Source: a virus
Length of the DNA stretch: 39,015 nt
IMG/VR virus record: IMGVR_UViG_3300040946_000073
Location: 1 to 39,015 of that record
Reading direction: 5' to 3' (one strand)
Both the position numbers and the translations under genes were made by a program. Of the stretch, positions 1 through 8,265 are shown one piece after another. The notes beneath the pieces are model-generated. The model had not been told where the DNA came from. It did no database searches and saw nothing but the letters and a program-made list of their open reading frames with translations. Numbering within the stretch: the stretch's first letter is position 1; the number at the start of each line of letters is the position of its first letter.

Positions 1-240
1 TGTTGAAACTGAGAACAACATATTGGGGCAATAGGTGGCCTTGTTCGCAGCTATCCATGTGGGCACCGCTTTTAGCTTGTTTACATCTCCGCCCGAGCTC
101 TGGTACTGATAGTCAGGATACACAGCAAAGCAGTAGGCTGGCTCCTGACTGAAAGCCGATGGGGGATTAAGGAGCACAAGCCACAAAAATAATAAGAACA
201 GCGCGGCAAACCAAAGCACCGGCTTGAGAAGAATCTTCAT
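1..240 (-). CDS. Small exported protein, 3' end cut by window edge
   Basis: The frame opens with ATG at 238-240 on the minus strand and stays open for 80 codons to base 1, so the C-terminus lies outside the window. The N-terminus is a clear Sec signal peptide: two Lys, about 20 hydrophobic residues (Leu, Phe, Trp rich), then an AFS-QE cleavage-like site. The mature part seen is about 45 residues with two Cys. The ATG overlaps the stop of the upstream gene (ATGA), so the two are probably translationally coupled. It is the last visible member of a run of exported proteins on this strand. I do not recognise the family. Confidence 0.6.
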   Translation of the reverse strand, partial: MKILLKPVLWFAALFLLFLWLVLLNPPSAFSQEPAYCFAVYPDYQYQSSGGDVNKLKAVPTWIAANKATYCPNMLFSVST

Positions 241-1193
241 CACTGCACGTCCAAACACATCAGATTCACGCTACCCCCGGCATAGGTGAGCGTGCCGGTT
301 GCCTGCGCATCGAGCACGTATTGCCCCCATGTCAATGCGCTTCCGTAGTTAACGTCTCCTGTCAAATTCCCATTGGGCGCGACGCTGAATCCGGTTGCCG
401 CGGACGTGGCCACGCCGCCTAGCGCCAGGTAGTCAGTCGAATTCGTCAAGGTGCAAGTTAACTGAGTCCCACTGTATGCTGCGCCCGTGAACGTCGCGGC
501 AGTGTAGTTGGCAAAGGCGCTCACGTTGGACCATTCACCGACTAGACAGACGGTGTAGGCTGTCGTCACGGAGCTCGGGGTGATGGTCAGATGGTGGATG
601 CCGGTCGCAAAGGCCAAGGTATGAAAAAACTGCCCGGTGCGGGAACCGCCAACCTTCGCAGCCTCCAGCACGTAGGTCGAAGTCCCGCTGCTCGCATCGT
701 CGGTGATAGTCCCACCCGTGAGCGATATGGATGTGCTCGTAATGCCGAACTCAAACACCGCGCCATCGCCCGGCGCCGCCGGAGTGTAGGTAAACGACAA
801 TGCAGATCCGCCGCTGTGTTGGCAGGCGGTTCCTGCTCCTAAGTTAGGCGTGGGGGTGCTGGCGATCGTGTACGCTTCACTGGCCACCGCGCTTGCCGAG
901 TACCCCGTGGCCGCTGCCCCCGCCCGGATGTATCCAGATCCGCTCACCGCGACCGGAGTTGAATAGGATGTTCCGGGACTGCAGGTGTTCGTTCCATCCG
1001 TGCAATAGCTCATCACAAAGCCGGACAATCCAGAGCCGGTATCAGAAATGGTGATCGGGCTGGAACTCCCGCTAGAGAATGTCGGCGTGGCGACGGTGGG
1101 GGCCATTTTGTGCTTGACGACAATAGCCTCTTGGCCCACAGCTATCCCGCAGAGGAGCACCGCAAGAAACGACAGTGAAGTCGGTTTTTTCAC
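240..1193 (-). CDS. Exported protein with CHB_HEX/FN3-like domain
   Basis: This 317-residue protein starts at GTG, one base after the TAG of the upstream fibre gene. A Sec signal peptide covers about residues 1-20 (two Lys, a hydrophobic core, GQ cleavage region). Residues about 32-110 look like the chitobiase/hexosaminidase C-terminal-type FN3 fold (PTFSSG, ITISDTGSG and a terminal SEAYTI), a non-catalytic beta-sandwich common in cell-surface and tail-fibre proteins. The rest is Ser/Thr/Gly-rich beta-type sequence with scattered Cys and no catalytic motif that I recognise. A role in surface binding or as a fibre accessory follows from context only. The signal peptide argues against simple cytoplasmic assembly into a tail. 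Confidence 0.65.
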   Translation of the reverse strand: MKKPTSLSFLAVLLCGIAVGQEAIVVKHKMAPTVATPTFSSGSSSPITISDTGSGLSGFVMSYCTDGTNTCSPGTSYSTPVAVSGSGYIRAGAAATGYSASAVASEAYTIASTPTPNLGAGTACQHSGGSALSFTYTPAAPGDGAVFEFGITSTSISLTGGTITDDASSGTSTYVLEAAKVGGSRTGQFFHTLAFATGIHHLTITPSSVTTAYTVCLVGEWSNVSAFANYTAATFTGAAYSGTQLTCTLTNSTDYLALGGVATSAATGFSVAPNGNLTGDVNYGSALTWGQYVLDAQATGTLTYAGGSVNLMCLDVQ

Positions 1194-1194
1194 G

Positions 1195-3207
1195 CTAATT
1201 CACCGTGTAATCTACGGCGCAGCTCAGCGACGTTGGCGTTCCTGAAATCGCGCCCACATGCAAGGTGACCGGAGTGTGCGCTGCTATTGGGCAATAGGCG
1301 GTTTGCGAACCGCACGACCCACTTACCCAGGTCGCGACGACTACCTGATTTACATCACCAGCAGTGGCCGTCATATCCGCAACGAGCGAGTTGCCTCCAG
1401 AGACCAAATTTGTGGTCACTGAGGTTGTTCCGGTGAGACCGCAGGAGAAGCGGATCAGCTTGACGGCCGTCGCGGGATCGAGGATCACGATCAACAGATC
1501 ATCCCCCGTCACTGGAGCCACGTCGGTCACCGTGGCCGTGCGCGTGGACTGCGCAGTTGGCAGCGTATATACGGATGCTGCCACTGAGATATTCGCGGGG
1601 CCGCCCGTCACTGCGACATTGCTGCCTGCCTTGATCGGCGTGCCGCCTGTATAGTCGCTGGTGATGCTCGTCGTGGATGCGATTGGCACCGTCTGGTACG
1701 CAACGAGACTCGGAGCTGAAGCCCCGGAATTATAAGTGGCGCCAGAGGCAAGCGCGATCGATCCCGCGCCTGCAGAATCTTCCGCAACAATCACCGCGCA
1801 AGGATTCGCGGGCTGGGTCGCTGGCAGTGTCAACACATAGCCAGCGAGGTTAATGATGTAGCCACAATCACTCGAAAGCAGTGAACGAGACGATGCCAGC
1901 GAAAGTGTGCCCGAGGGACTAACCGGCCCCTGCGGGCCGGTTGCGCCCGTGGCGCCGGCGCTGCCCTGGGGCCCGACAAGCGACGTACAGGTCCCCGGCC
2001 ACGCGCCGCTCGCTTTGGGGCCATAGAGACAGTTCGTAGTGGTGAGAAGATAGAAGTCGCCATTCGCGCCGGTGCCGCTGCCGGGCGCGCTCGCCCCATT
2101 CCAGATCGTATTGCCGTTCGTGCCGTTGCTTCCAGCTGTGCCCTGGCCGCCCGTGGCGCCGGCGGCGCCTTGCGCCCCGGTTGCGCCCGCCGCGCCGGCG
2201 CTGCCCTGGGGTCCGACAAGCGACGTACAGGTCCCCGGCCACGCGCCGCTCGCTTTGGGGCCATAGAGACAGTTCGTAGTGGTGAGAAGATAGAAGTCGC
2301 CATTCGCGCCGGTGCCGCTGCCGGGCGCGCTCGCGCCATTCCAGATCGTATTGCCGTTCGTGCCGTTGCTTCCAGCTGTGCCCTGGCCGCCCGTGGCGCC
2401 GGCGGCGCCTTGCGCCCCGGTTGCGCCCGCCGCGCCGGTGGCTCCTGTCGCGCCAGTTGCGCCCTGCGGCCCCTGCGCTCCTGCGGCCCCCGTTGGCCCC
2501 GTGGCGCCGGTGGCGCCCGCTGCCCCAGTGGCGCCCGCCTGCGCAATCAGACCCCAATCTGCCCAACTGCTGGGCGGCGTCACGCTCGTGCTCGACGCCA
2601 GCGCCAGATAACTCGCTCCGCTATAACTCACGGCCTCGCCAGCGACATACGCGGTCGAGCTGCTCCACGCGCCCATCCACATCCAGCCGCCGCCGGTGCC
2701 GCTTGCCGTGCAGGTGAGCGAGATTATGTCACACGTAAATCCGCTGCCTAGAATCCACGCGCCCGCCACGCCGTTGATCGACTGCCCATACGCCATAGGC
2801 GGCAGCGCCGGGACGCCGGGAACGAAGTTATCGAAGTTATCGACGCCGGAGGCGTACCAGTAGTTGCTCGCGCTGGGCTGCACGCAGCTGCTCAAGACTT
2901 TGACGCCGTTCGCTGTCGCGAGCGCTACGCGCCAACAGAGATTCAGCGGTGCGGTATAAGCCGAGTCCGGCATCGAGGGCAGACTGAAAGCGCCGGCGGT
3001 GACCAGCGCGGTGATTGGCGTGGGAGTCGCCAGGCCGCCGCTGCCGTTGCGATAAGTCGTGGGCGTGCCATTGCTGAGCACCGGCGTCCAATAGATGGTG
3101 CCGTTCGCCGCCGAATTCCCGTCCTGCAGATGACTCGCCGCGACGGGCACCGTCTGCGCAAAGGCTGCGCAGCAAATCGCCAAAACCAACCACGCGATGT
3201 TCTTCAT
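1195..3207 (-). CDS. Exported collagen-like fibre protein
   Basis: This 670-residue protein starts at ATG 3205-3207 with a GAGG Shine-Dalgarno sequence about 8 bases upstream; a longer frame to 3267 has no such support. Order of parts: signal peptide 1-17 (AFA-QT cleavage site); an N-terminal beta domain with a Cys pair, ending in CVQPS, that resembles the neighbouring spike protein; a chitin-binding-like segment at about 175-215 (repeated Trp, TAYVAGEAVSYSG); collagen-like Gly-X-Y repeats rich in GAT, GPQ and GAQ (about 221-429) broken by a duplicated 80-residue insert; then a beta-rich, Thr/Ser-rich C-terminal head with several Cys. Gly-X-Y stalks with globular heads are typical of trimeric phage fibres, but a Sec signal is not. 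It could be a receptor-binding fibre, a surface-displayed protein of the lysogen, or both. Confidence 0.75.
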   Translation of the reverse strand: MKNIAWLVLAICCAAFAQTVPVAASHLQDGNSAANGTIYWTPVLSNGTPTTYRNGSGGLATPTPITALVTAGAFSLPSMPDSAYTAPLNLCWRVALATANGVKVLSSCVQPSASNYWYASGVDNFDNFVPGVPALPPMAYGQSINGVAGAWILGSGFTCDIISLTCTASGTGGGWMWMGAWSSSTAYVAGEAVSYSGASYLALASSTSVTPPSSWADWGLIAQAGATGAAGATGATGPTGAAGAQGPQGATGATGATGAAGATGAQGAAGATGGQGTAGSNGTNGNTIWNGASAPGSGTGANGDFYLLTTTNCLYGPKASGAWPGTCTSLVGPQGSAGAAGATGAQGAAGATGGQGTAGSNGTNGNTIWNGASAPGSGTGANGDFYLLTTTNCLYGPKASGAWPGTCTSLVGPQGSAGATGATGPQGPVSPSGTLSLASSRSLLSSDCGYIINLAGYVLTLPATQPANPCAVIVAEDSAGAGSIALASGATYNSGASAPSLVAYQTVPIASTTSITSDYTGGTPIKAGSNVAVTGGPANISVAASVYTLPTAQSTRTATVTDVAPVTGDDLLIVILDPATAVKLIRFSCGLTGTTSVTTNLVSGGNSLVADMTATAGDVNQVVVATWVSGSCGSQTAYCPIAAHTPVTLHVGAISGTPTSLSCAVDYTVN
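1952..2438 (-). repeat. Tandem 240-bp in-frame duplication in fibre gene
   Basis: Bases 1952-2198 match 2192-2438 with a period of 240 bp. I count two mismatches over the 247 aligned bases (1972/2212 and 2095/2335). The unit is exactly 80 codons, so the frame is kept, and it contains a short globular insert plus a Gly-X-Y stretch. The near identity suggests a recent unequal exchange or slippage event that lengthened the stalk. Confidence 0.95.
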
Positions 3208-3241
3208 CCGGCATGCCTCACTTCGAGCGCATTCACGGCGC

Positions 3242-6200
3242 TCAAATCTTCGCCGTCCAAGTTCCACTCAGGCAGACGGTTCCATGTCCGTCCTGCGAGA
3301 AAACCCATATGCCATTGGTGGAGCACGAGCCGCTGGGCGCCGTGGCAGGGCCGCTTACTTTCACCGTTTCGCAGGTCGCCACGGAACCCGCGGGCATGCC
3401 TGGCGGCACGCAGCCGTGGTATTGATCCCGGCGCGCTTCTTCGATCTGATCCGCCGTCAGGTTGCAGGTTCCCGCCGCTGTGCAGGCCGGATTGTTCGGG
3501 CCGGGGATGAATGCCCAGAATGGCTCTGCAGTTTGGTTGCCAGCCGTCCCGCTGCCACCGTTCGTCGCAGCAAGCTCGAAGTGGATATTGTGTGAGGTCG
3601 AGCTTCCGGTAGAGACAGTGCAAATCGCGACCTCCGGGCTCCAACCATTGCTGTAAAGTCCAGTGCCGAAGGCGCCGGGAGCGCAAGTGTTCGTCAACGA
3701 TCCGACGTTCTGCGTCGGCGTGAATTCGTTAGAGTCGTCCGACTGGATGAAGAACGAATTGCCGTTGCCAATCACGCCGCCTATCGATCCCGCCGTGTGC
3801 ACTTCATTCAATCCAGGTCGTACCCACGAACCGATGATGAAGTGATCGCCGGGGTAGGTTGCGCCCGTCCATGTGCCGATAGAAATGTTTGTGCCGGTAA
3901 CGCTCGTGTCGATCTCGGCTGCGGCCATCGACCCCGCTGGACCATCTGGGCCAACCGCCGCTGTAGCCGTGCAAGACGCCGATGCGCACAGGCCGCTCCA
4001 CGCAGCCACGGTATCGCTTGCCATGGGCAGGGAGCCGTAAGGGAGTATCGAAGGCGGAAAACTCGCGCTCTCGTTCTCAATCTCACCCGCCAGCAAATTG
4101 CCCTCATTGTAGACGCCGCTTGATGCCGACCCATTCGGCGGAAAGGCGCGGATTGCGCTCTGGGTCTCCGTGTCGGTCAGGTTGCCGTTGAAATAAGAGT
4201 TCGTGACCGGGTTCCCATAGAGGGTGGCCATGTACGTTTGCACGCAGCCGGATGGAGGCAGGCCGCCGTCCGTGTAGCCGATTTCAGGTTGATTCAAGAG
4301 GGAGATATTATCTTGAGTATTGAGGTTCGTCAGAGACAGGCAGTTCGGAGTTTGGATTCCGTTCCGGTTATCGACACTGATGACGTTGCCGAAAACCTCT
4401 TCAAAGTCCGGGTACGTGATGATCGGAAATCCGACAAGCTGATTTACACCGTCGCCGGTGATTTTGATGTTGCCGAAGAACCAGGTCTTGTCGATGGTCG
4501 TGCGGTCGCAGCCGTCTACTGAATGCGAATAGTAGCCGCCCACCGAGGCATCGGAATTGCACAGCAGGGCAGAGGGGTAACTAGGCTGTGAGCAACCCCC
4601 GCTCGGGCAACTGCCCGCGCCGTTCAAACTCTCTTGGAAATATCCGCCACTGATGTGCGAGAAGTAGTTTGAGCTAAGTTCCGTGGCGACAGAGGTGAGG
4701 TACGGCCATGCCTGCGTAGAGATATTATTCAGCGTCAGGTTTGTGCTGCCCTCAGCCCAGAAGCACGCGCCCGCGCACTGCTCGATGGTGAGATCGGACC
4801 AAGTTTGAGAGCCATAGGTGTTGAACGCAGGACCAGCCGCAACCTCTCCCCATTGGTCGGTCGAAAGGTGCGTGTGCTTGCTCATGACCGTGACCTGGCC
4901 CGAGCCGCATGAATTGTAGTTCACGCCGTTGAAGGTTCCGCCCACGCCGTTCGAGCACAGGATGCGGATTGATTCGAATTTGTCCTCGTTGAACCCTGTC
5001 GCCGTGCAGCCGGTAGCCGTCGTATTCGTCGTCGTGGTCACAAAGAAGGTGACGGTCTGGGCGGTGTAGTCGGAAGAAGCGACCGGGATGTTGCTTACAT
5101 TCACCGACGAATCCGAGCATCCAGTTACGGAGATGTTTTCGCCTGGAGGAATGCGCAGCGGAGTGGAGAACGAGAGAGTGACTTTGCTAAACCCCACAGG
5201 CGCATCGATGACGCGGGTCGCTGTGGCTGAGACGGAAGCGAGAGCAGCCCCCGTGAACGCCGCGCCGACTGGCAAGTTTGCAATACCGCACGATGGGCCG
5301 CCGCCGTAGACTGTCCCGCTGAAAGTCGGTGTGATGTTGGTCGCGGTATTCGCGGCGGTGATGGCCGTGCCCAGCGTTCCAGTGCACATCGGGCCAAAGA
5401 TCGTCGCCGGAACGGTGTCGTCTTGAAATTGTTGCGGCGCTCCGCCGGCATCGCCAAATAAGCTCGCCCAGCCCGGTAAGACCAAGGTCGAGCCAACCTG
5501 GAGACCCCCTTGCAATTCAAACTTCACCATTCCCGCCGATGGTCCAGTGAGCAGCGAAAAATTTTGCAGGTAACATCCCGGCCCCGTGCTGCCAGCCCGC
5601 ACGCAAGGTAGACGCACGATCCCCGTTCCGCCGTAGACGGAATCCACATTGCTGATGCACGCCTGCACCGCGCTGTAGATGTCCGTGGTCCCGTTAATCA
5701 CCGCGCCCTCGGAGCGAACGTCGCACACCGGCGAGAGAGAAGTGCTCGACTTTGCCGAGCCCACATTGCCGGTCACGGCGATGCCGTTAGCCCCGTCTGA
5801 GACGAGCCCGGTGATTGAACCTCCCGATGAACTGCCCGCCGGTCCCTGCGGCCCCGTGGCGCCGGTCGCGCCCGTTGGCCCCTGTGGAACCGTGAAATTA
5901 AGAACCGCCGCTGTGGAGCTTCCCGTGTTCGCCACCGCGGCGCTCGATCCTGCTGCGCCGGTGGTAGTGGTGCCGACCGATACCGTCGCGGAGCCGTTGC
6001 TGCCCGTCGGCCCCGTCGGCCCCGCAGGCCCCGCAGGCCCTTCGGCTATCAGCGCGGTTGGCGCTGCGGGGGGCACGTAAGTGTCGAAGCTCCACGTCGA
6101 TCCCGAGGGCTGCACGCACGGCATCACCGGCGCGGCCCATCCGGTCACCGCATCTAGAATCGTTGTCTTGTAGCAGAAGTGCAGCGGATTGGTCGTCGTC

Positions 6201-6478
6201 GTGTCGAGCACCGTGCAGGCCGTTCCGTTGAGCGCTGTCGTGATGGCCCCGTTTGCGACCAGGCACACGGCCGCGCGTGGAACCATCAGGCCGCCGCTCG
6301 ATCCCAGATTCACGTTGAGCGGGTTGCCGTTCGCATCCGTGGGCTGCATGGTGATCTCGCCGCGCTGCAGCGGAGCGTTATCGCCGCCTACGATCGTCGT
6401 GCCCACGATATGCGTGGTCTGCGCGAACACCGCGGAGGCGGCGAGAGCCAATATCGCAAACCCACGAAGCCGGTTCAC
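3242..6478 (-). CDS. Exported collagen/beta-helix tailspike-like protein
   Basis: This 1078-residue protein most likely starts at GTG 6476-6478: AGGAG lies 7 bases upstream and the start overlaps the previous stop (GTGA). Order of parts: signal peptide 1-19 (AVFA-QT); an N-terminal beta domain with paired Cys ending in CVQPSG, like that of the next fibre gene; short collagen-like stretches (GPAGPAGPTGPTG and GPTGATGATGPQGPAG); from about residue 250 a pectate-lyase-3/tailspike type entry (D..SEGAVINGTTD...AVQACI...GGTGIVRLP) leading into a long, Asn/Ser/Gly-rich right-handed beta-helix; a lectin-like beta region; and a small C-terminal domain. Such spikes bind or cut surface polysaccharide in known phages. 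I cannot point to catalytic residues. The many paired Cys fit an oxidising, exported location. Confidence 0.75.
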   Translation of the reverse strand: MNRLRGFAILALAASAVFAQTTHIVGTTIVGGDNAPLQRGEITMQPTDANGNPLNVNLGSSGGLMVPRAAVCLVANGAITTALNGTACTVLDTTTTNPLHFCYKTTILDAVTGWAAPVMPCVQPSGSTWSFDTYVPPAAPTALIAEGPAGPAGPTGPTGSNGSATVSVGTTTTGAAGSSAAVANTGSSTAAVLNFTVPQGPTGATGATGPQGPAGSSSGGSITGLVSDGANGIAVTGNVGSAKSSTSLSPVCDVRSEGAVINGTTDIYSAVQACISNVDSVYGGTGIVRLPCVRAGSTGPGCYLQNFSLLTGPSAGMVKFELQGGLQVGSTLVLPGWASLFGDAGGAPQQFQDDTVPATIFGPMCTGTLGTAITAANTATNITPTFSGTVYGGGPSCGIANLPVGAAFTGAALASVSATATRVIDAPVGFSKVTLSFSTPLRIPPGENISVTGCSDSSVNVSNIPVASSDYTAQTVTFFVTTTTNTTATGCTATGFNEDKFESIRILCSNGVGGTFNGVNYNSCGSGQVTVMSKHTHLSTDQWGEVAAGPAFNTYGSQTWSDLTIEQCAGACFWAEGSTNLTLNNISTQAWPYLTSVATELSSNYFSHISGGYFQESLNGAGSCPSGGCSQPSYPSALLCNSDASVGGYYSHSVDGCDRTTIDKTWFFGNIKITGDGVNQLVGFPIITYPDFEEVFGNVISVDNRNGIQTPNCLSLTNLNTQDNISLLNQPEIGYTDGGLPPSGCVQTYMATLYGNPVTNSYFNGNLTDTETQSAIRAFPPNGSASSGVYNEGNLLAGEIENESASFPPSILPYGSLPMASDTVAAWSGLCASASCTATAAVGPDGPAGSMAAAEIDTSVTGTNISIGTWTGATYPGDHFIIGSWVRPGLNEVHTAGSIGGVIGNGNSFFIQSDDSNEFTPTQNVGSLTNTCAPGAFGTGLYSNGWSPEVAICTVSTGSSTSHNIHFELAATNGGSGTAGNQTAEPFWAFIPGPNNPACTAAGTCNLTADQIEEARRDQYHGCVPPGMPAGSVATCETVKVSGPATAPSGSCSTNGIWVFSQDGHGTVCLSGTWTAKI

Positions 6479-6867
6479 TGAGCTTCTCCTTGCGCCTGAG
6501 CGACCACCGCCCACTGCGTGGTGGTGGGAGACGCCGGCAGCATGAACTTGGCGAACTCGCCGAACGCGCCCAGGTTCTGGCCTTCGTTGGTGAAGAAATA
6601 AGCACCGTACTTCGCGGACGGATTGAAGAGAGCGTCCGTCGTCGATTCCAGTGTGAAGGACGCGATGGTGAGCGTCGCGCCGCCCGCCGTGCAGGCCACA
6701 GCTACGAAGAAGTTGTCATTCTGCGAAGCATCCTCGCTGGGGACGCCGGCGGGGATCAGGTTGCCATCGGCGGAAACGAAGCTCTCCAGCGCGTAGATGC
6801 GCAGGACCACATTGTTGCTGAGCTCCCAGTTGCCGATGGTTGCGGGCGAGAAGGTGATGACGGCCAT
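6475..6867 (-). CDS. Hypothetical protein preceding exported spike
   Basis: This 130-residue protein starts at ATG 6865-6867. It has no signal peptide, no membrane segment and no motif that I recognise. It is rich in beta-forming residues, with a distinctive aromatic stretch (KYGAYFFTNEGQNLGAFGEF). Its stop overlaps the GTG start of the spike gene, so it is translationally coupled to it. A chaperone, an anchor or a fibre-connector role would fit the position, but nothing in the sequence shows it. Confidence 0.55.
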   Translation of the reverse strand: MAVITFSPATIGNWELSNNVVLRIYALESFVSADGNLIPAGVPSEDASQNDNFFVAVACTAGGATLTIASFTLESTTDALFNPSAKYGAYFFTNEGQNLGAFGEFAKFMLPASPTTTQWAVVAQAQGEAQ

Positions 6868-6894
6868 ACGGCTCGATCTTCACGCGCGCGCGAA

Positions 6895-7434
6895 TTAGAG
6901 GCAGTCCGCGGCGGCAACGCTGCGCGGGGCGGTGAATTCTTTGTCTCGTGTCTCATTCAGGAAGTGCTTGAACGAAATCCGCGAGATGCGCCAGGTGTAT
7001 TCCTTGCTCAGCCGGTAGGCGTCGAAGCGGCCTTCTTCAATCAGGTAGATCAGCGGACGCCGGTCATCGTAGCCGAGCGCCGCCAACGCCTCGGCCGAGT
7101 AGATCGTGTCGCTTAGCGGGAAAGGCAGCAGATCCTCGTCGCGATGGCGCAGCATGGGGTGATCGAGCCTGGGACGCCGATCCGCAATGCCGTATTCCCC
7201 GCGCAGGAAGTTGCAGAAGCCCACGATCGACGAATAGAGCACGCGCTTGCGCGCCTGGTGGCGATAGCTCACCAGCTTGATGGCGGCGTGCCCGTCGCGA
7301 TAGCTTTCTTCGGCCATGCGGTAGACCGTGCTGATGCCGACGCCGAAGATGTGCGCGGTGCGCGCCACGTCCACGTACTCCTTCTCCGCGAAGGGCAGAA
7401 TGAGCTGGTCGCCGGGTTCGAAGCTGTTGCTCAT
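6895..7434 (-). CDS. HTH protein in the Mor position
   Basis: This 179-residue protein starts at ATG 7432-7434, overlapping the gemA stop (ATGA) and preceded by GGAGGAAGAAGG. Residues about 20-45 (VDVARTAHIFGVGISTVYRM) form an excisionase/MerR-type helix-turn-helix, and a second similar pattern occurs later (SAEALAALGYDDRRPLIYLI). In Mu the gene after gemA is mor, the activator of middle transcription. This protein sits in that position but does not look like Mor/C. A role as the early-to-late regulator is inference from position. It could instead be an excisionase-type DNA-bending protein. Confidence 0.6.
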   Translation of the reverse strand: MSNSFEPGDQLILPFAEKEYVDVARTAHIFGVGISTVYRMAEESYRDGHAAIKLVSYRHQARKRVLYSSIVGFCNFLRGEYGIADRRPRLDHPMLRHRDEDLLPFPLSDTIYSAEALAALGYDDRRPLIYLIEEGRFDAYRLSKEYTWRISRISFKHFLNETRDKEFTAPRSVAAADCL

Positions 7435-7943
7435 GCCTTCTTCCTCCAGATGCCCTTGCGCTTTGCGATACGCTTCAGCGCCCACCACACCTTGTTCGCA
7501 TCGGCTGTCGTCCGGATGGTTTTGTCGGCGCGTCTGGCCAGCGGCGATCGCGCCGATTCCAGGAATTTGCGGAATGTCTCCTGCTGCCATCCGAGCTGGT
7601 CTAGCAATCGCTGAATGCGCGCCAGATCTTCGCTGGTGGCCATCTGTGGCGTCGCGGAGTACTCCGCGCCATCCGCACGCCCATCCAGCCCCGCGCGCCG
7701 CGCCTGGGCCGCGCCGGGGCGCTTTACGATGGGAGCCTTGACGCCGAGCTGCTGCTGAATGCTGTCGATCAGGAAGGTCGCCTCGTTGAGCGAGAGCTGC
7801 TTGAAGCTCGCGATCTCGCGCTGCAGGCGCTCGCTGGCCCAGCGCAGTCGGGAGACGCGATCCGCGCTGAGCCCGATCTCGCGCTGTGAAAGTTGACTGT
7901 ACAGGATCTGCAGCCGGCCGAGTTGTGGTTTCGTGATCTGCAT
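7431..7943 (-). CDS. gemA: GemA-like regulatory protein (Mu gp16 family)
   Basis: This 170-residue protein opens with ITKPQLGRLQILYSQ, the typical start of the GemA/gp16 (DUF1018) family of Mu-like phages, and ends with a basic segment (KVWWALKRIAKRKGIWRKK) that also fits the family. In Mu, GemA is an early protein reported to affect host gene expression and DNA topology. The protein is Arg/Lys-rich and probably cytoplasmic and DNA-associated. It follows the small zinc protein directly (TGA next to ATG) and overlaps the downstream HTH gene, so it is part of one polycistronic message. The central part, Ala/Gln-rich with charged helices, is less conserved as far as I can judge. Confidence 0.8.
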   Translation of the reverse strand: MQITKPQLGRLQILYSQLSQREIGLSADRVSRLRWASERLQREIASFKQLSLNEATFLIDSIQQQLGVKAPIVKRPGAAQARRAGLDGRADGAEYSATPQMATSEDLARIQRLLDQLGWQQETFRKFLESARSPLARRADKTIRTTADANKVWWALKRIAKRKGIWRKKA

Positions 7944-8216
7944 TCAGTTCTTAAGCTTCTTCCGGCACTCGTCGCAGAGCACGGGCCATGGGTTGGCGCG
8001 CCGCTGCCTTCGTAGCTCGCGGCCATCGTGTTGGCGACACGCATCACAACAAAATTTCTGCACTCGGCGCCTCGGGTCGATCAGGTTGGTGCATCCCATT
8101 CGCTGGCATTGCCTTTTGTAGATCGTCACGATCTTTCCTTTTAGCCCCTTCGTTCGCGTCCACGCGCCACGTCTCGCCGCGCAAAATAAGGGACTTAATA
8201 CTTGAGTCCCTTTCAT
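7944..8216 (-). CDS. Small Cys-rich zinc-finger-like protein
   Basis: This 90-residue protein starts at ATG 8214-8216 with GGAG 9 bases upstream; the longer frame that runs into the upstream gene has no such support. The C-terminal two thirds carry CxxxxC, then FCCDAC, then CDEC, separated by basic residues (RRRVQKF, RRQRRANPW). This is a plausible zinc-ribbon or treble-clef fold of the kind that binds nucleic acid. It lies directly before gemA. The function is unknown. Confidence 0.6.
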   Translation of the reverse strand: MKGTQVLSPLFCAARRGAWTRTKGLKGKIVTIYKRQCQRMGCTNLIDPRRRVQKFCCDACRQHDGRELRRQRRANPWPVLCDECRKKLKN

Positions 8217-8265
8217 GGTTTCGGCTCCAAACGGCGGACTCTGCTCCAAAGTCGCGCGACGATCT

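Noticed and set aside
1-20. TGT at base 1 as a Mu-type phage end
   Set aside because: A signal-peptide gene runs open across this edge, so it is more likely an arbitrary cut.
1920-2545. CRISPR-like or satellite repeats
   Set aside because: The repeats are coding Gly-X-Y triplets plus one tandem duplication of exactly 80 codons. There are no spacers.
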